Shown: piece after piece, positions 6,216 through 6,725 of the stretch | Position numbering within the stretch: the stretch's first letter is position 1 | Layout: every line of letters starts with the position of its first letter | NCBI GenBank assembly: GCA_003456455.1 | Contig: DMRV01000193.1 | Span: 1-6,725, forward strand | From: Flavobacteriales bacterium | GTDB taxonomy: Bacteria > Bacteroidota > Bacteroidia > UBA10329 | Length of the DNA stretch: 6,725 bases | Reading direction: 5' to 3' | Translations under genes and position numbers: made by a program | Notes under the pieces: generated by a model | Seen by the model: only the letters and a program-made list of their open reading frames with translations | Databases searched by the model: none | What the model was told of the DNA's origin: nothing

Positions 6216-6725
6216 TTAATGAATTCCATGCATTTTCTTTTTAATCATCGGGGTCAAAAGAATCAAAACAAGCCCTGCTCCAATTGGCAGTCCGGTATAG
6301 ATTAAGAAGAAAGTTGACATGGAATACATCTCTGTAATCTGATCAATGAGACTACCGGTCCAGCCTGCTAAGTAGTTGGCAACCGCAGAAGCTAAAAACC
6401 AAACTCCAAACATCAGTCCAACCAAACGCGCTGGTGCCAATTTACTCACATAAGAAAGCCCTACAGGCGAAAGAGTCAGTTCTCCCATTGTGTGCAAGAA
6501 GTAGGCTGCAACCAGCCAAATCATACTTACGGAAGCTGTTGCAGCTCCAGAAGGAATAGATGCCGACCCAAAAGCCAAAACACCAAAGCCAAGACCAAGA
6601 AGAATCAACCCCAAAGCGAATTTGATTGATGCAGATGGGTTGAGCTTGCTTTCCCAAATTTTGGAGAAAATTGGAGCACACGCAATGATGAAAAATGAAT
6701 TCAAAATTCCGAACCAGGATGCTGG
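6216..6725 (-). CDS. Proton-dependent oligopeptide (POT/PTR2) transporter, C-terminal part
   Basis: The frame is open to the right edge and shows the last 169 residues; the true start lies outside the window. The visible part opens with Pro-Ala-Ser-Trp-Phe and a segment ending APIFSKIW, typical of POT transporters. It then shows the family motif Gly-Glu-Leu-x-x-Ser-Pro-x-Gly-Leu-Ser (Glu at visible residue 82) and LAPARLVGLMFGVWFL, followed by a final hydrophobic helix and the basic tail KKKMHGIH. The Glu of this motif lies in the tenth helix of the MFS fold and is conserved in the family. The protein should import di- and tripeptides with protons across the inner membrane. A TTG at 6704 is only an internal codon and not a start. 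Ninety-seven bases separate its stop from the SiaC-family start. Confidence 0.93.
   Translation of the reverse strand, partial: PASWFGILNSFFIIACAPIFSKIWESKLNPSASIKFALGLILLGLGFGVLAFGSASIPSGAATASVSMIWLVAAYFLHTMGELTLSPVGLSYVSKLAPARLVGLMFGVWFLASAVANYLAGWTGSLIDQITEMYSMSTFFLIYTGLPIGAGLVLILLTPMIKKKMHGIH

Noticed and set aside
6442..6681. 79-residue minus-strand frame within the transporter
   Set aside because: It overlaps the well-supported POT transporter frame out of phase and is Cys/Trp rich in a way typical of shifted membrane-protein codons.
6216..6704. TTG at 6704 as a start for the transporter
   Set aside because: The frame continues upstream to the window edge with Pro-Ala-Ser-Trp-Phe, typical of the inside of a POT transporter, so the gene is partial rather than short.

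Overview
The window looks like chromosome from a Bacteroidota bacterium, probably a marine or freshwater member of the Flavobacteriia or a related class. The evidence is: a very large secreted protein whose visible end runs into a type IX secretion (T9SS) sorting signal; two matches to the Bacteroidota promoter -7 element TAnnTTTG; no Shine-Dalgarno sequence at the starts I examined; a Bacteroidota-type helical protein of unknown function; and moderately AT-rich base composition. I see no insertion sequence, tRNA, rRNA, CRISPR array or phage gene.

Left half (1-3761, minus strand): a single uninterrupted reading frame of 1253 codons that runs off the left edge. It encodes a secreted, modular surface protein. 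From the N terminus it has a signal peptide, four tandem composite modules of 238-241 residues each (a PKD-like domain followed by two further beta-sandwich-like domains), a dockerin-like pair of calcium loops, a cohesin-like domain, and the first residues of a T9SS sorting domain. Every shorter open frame inside 1-3780 is a shadow of this gene.

Middle (3762-3926): a divergent intergenic region with a candidate promoter for each side. Next, on the plus strand, are two genes that overlap by four bases: a 469-residue helical, TPR-like protein of unknown function (3927-5336) and a 110-residue three-helix membrane protein of the DUF2834 family (5333-5665). A strong hairpin at 5678-5703 lies between these and the converging minus-strand gene.

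Right (5729-6725, minus strand): a SiaC-family (DUF1987) regulatory phosphoprotein with no SiaA, SiaB or SiaD partner in view, and, upstream of it, the C-terminal 169 residues of a proton-dependent oligopeptide (POT) transporter cut by the right edge.

The genes look like four ordinary, mostly unrelated transcription units. I did not find a clear new multi-gene system. The points most worth a second look are the architecture of the repeat protein (regular 240-residue modules, eight conserved cysteine columns, a pairwise duplication pattern, dockerin-like and cohesin-like parts in one chain), the isolated SiaC gene, and the coupled helical-protein/DUF2834 pair.
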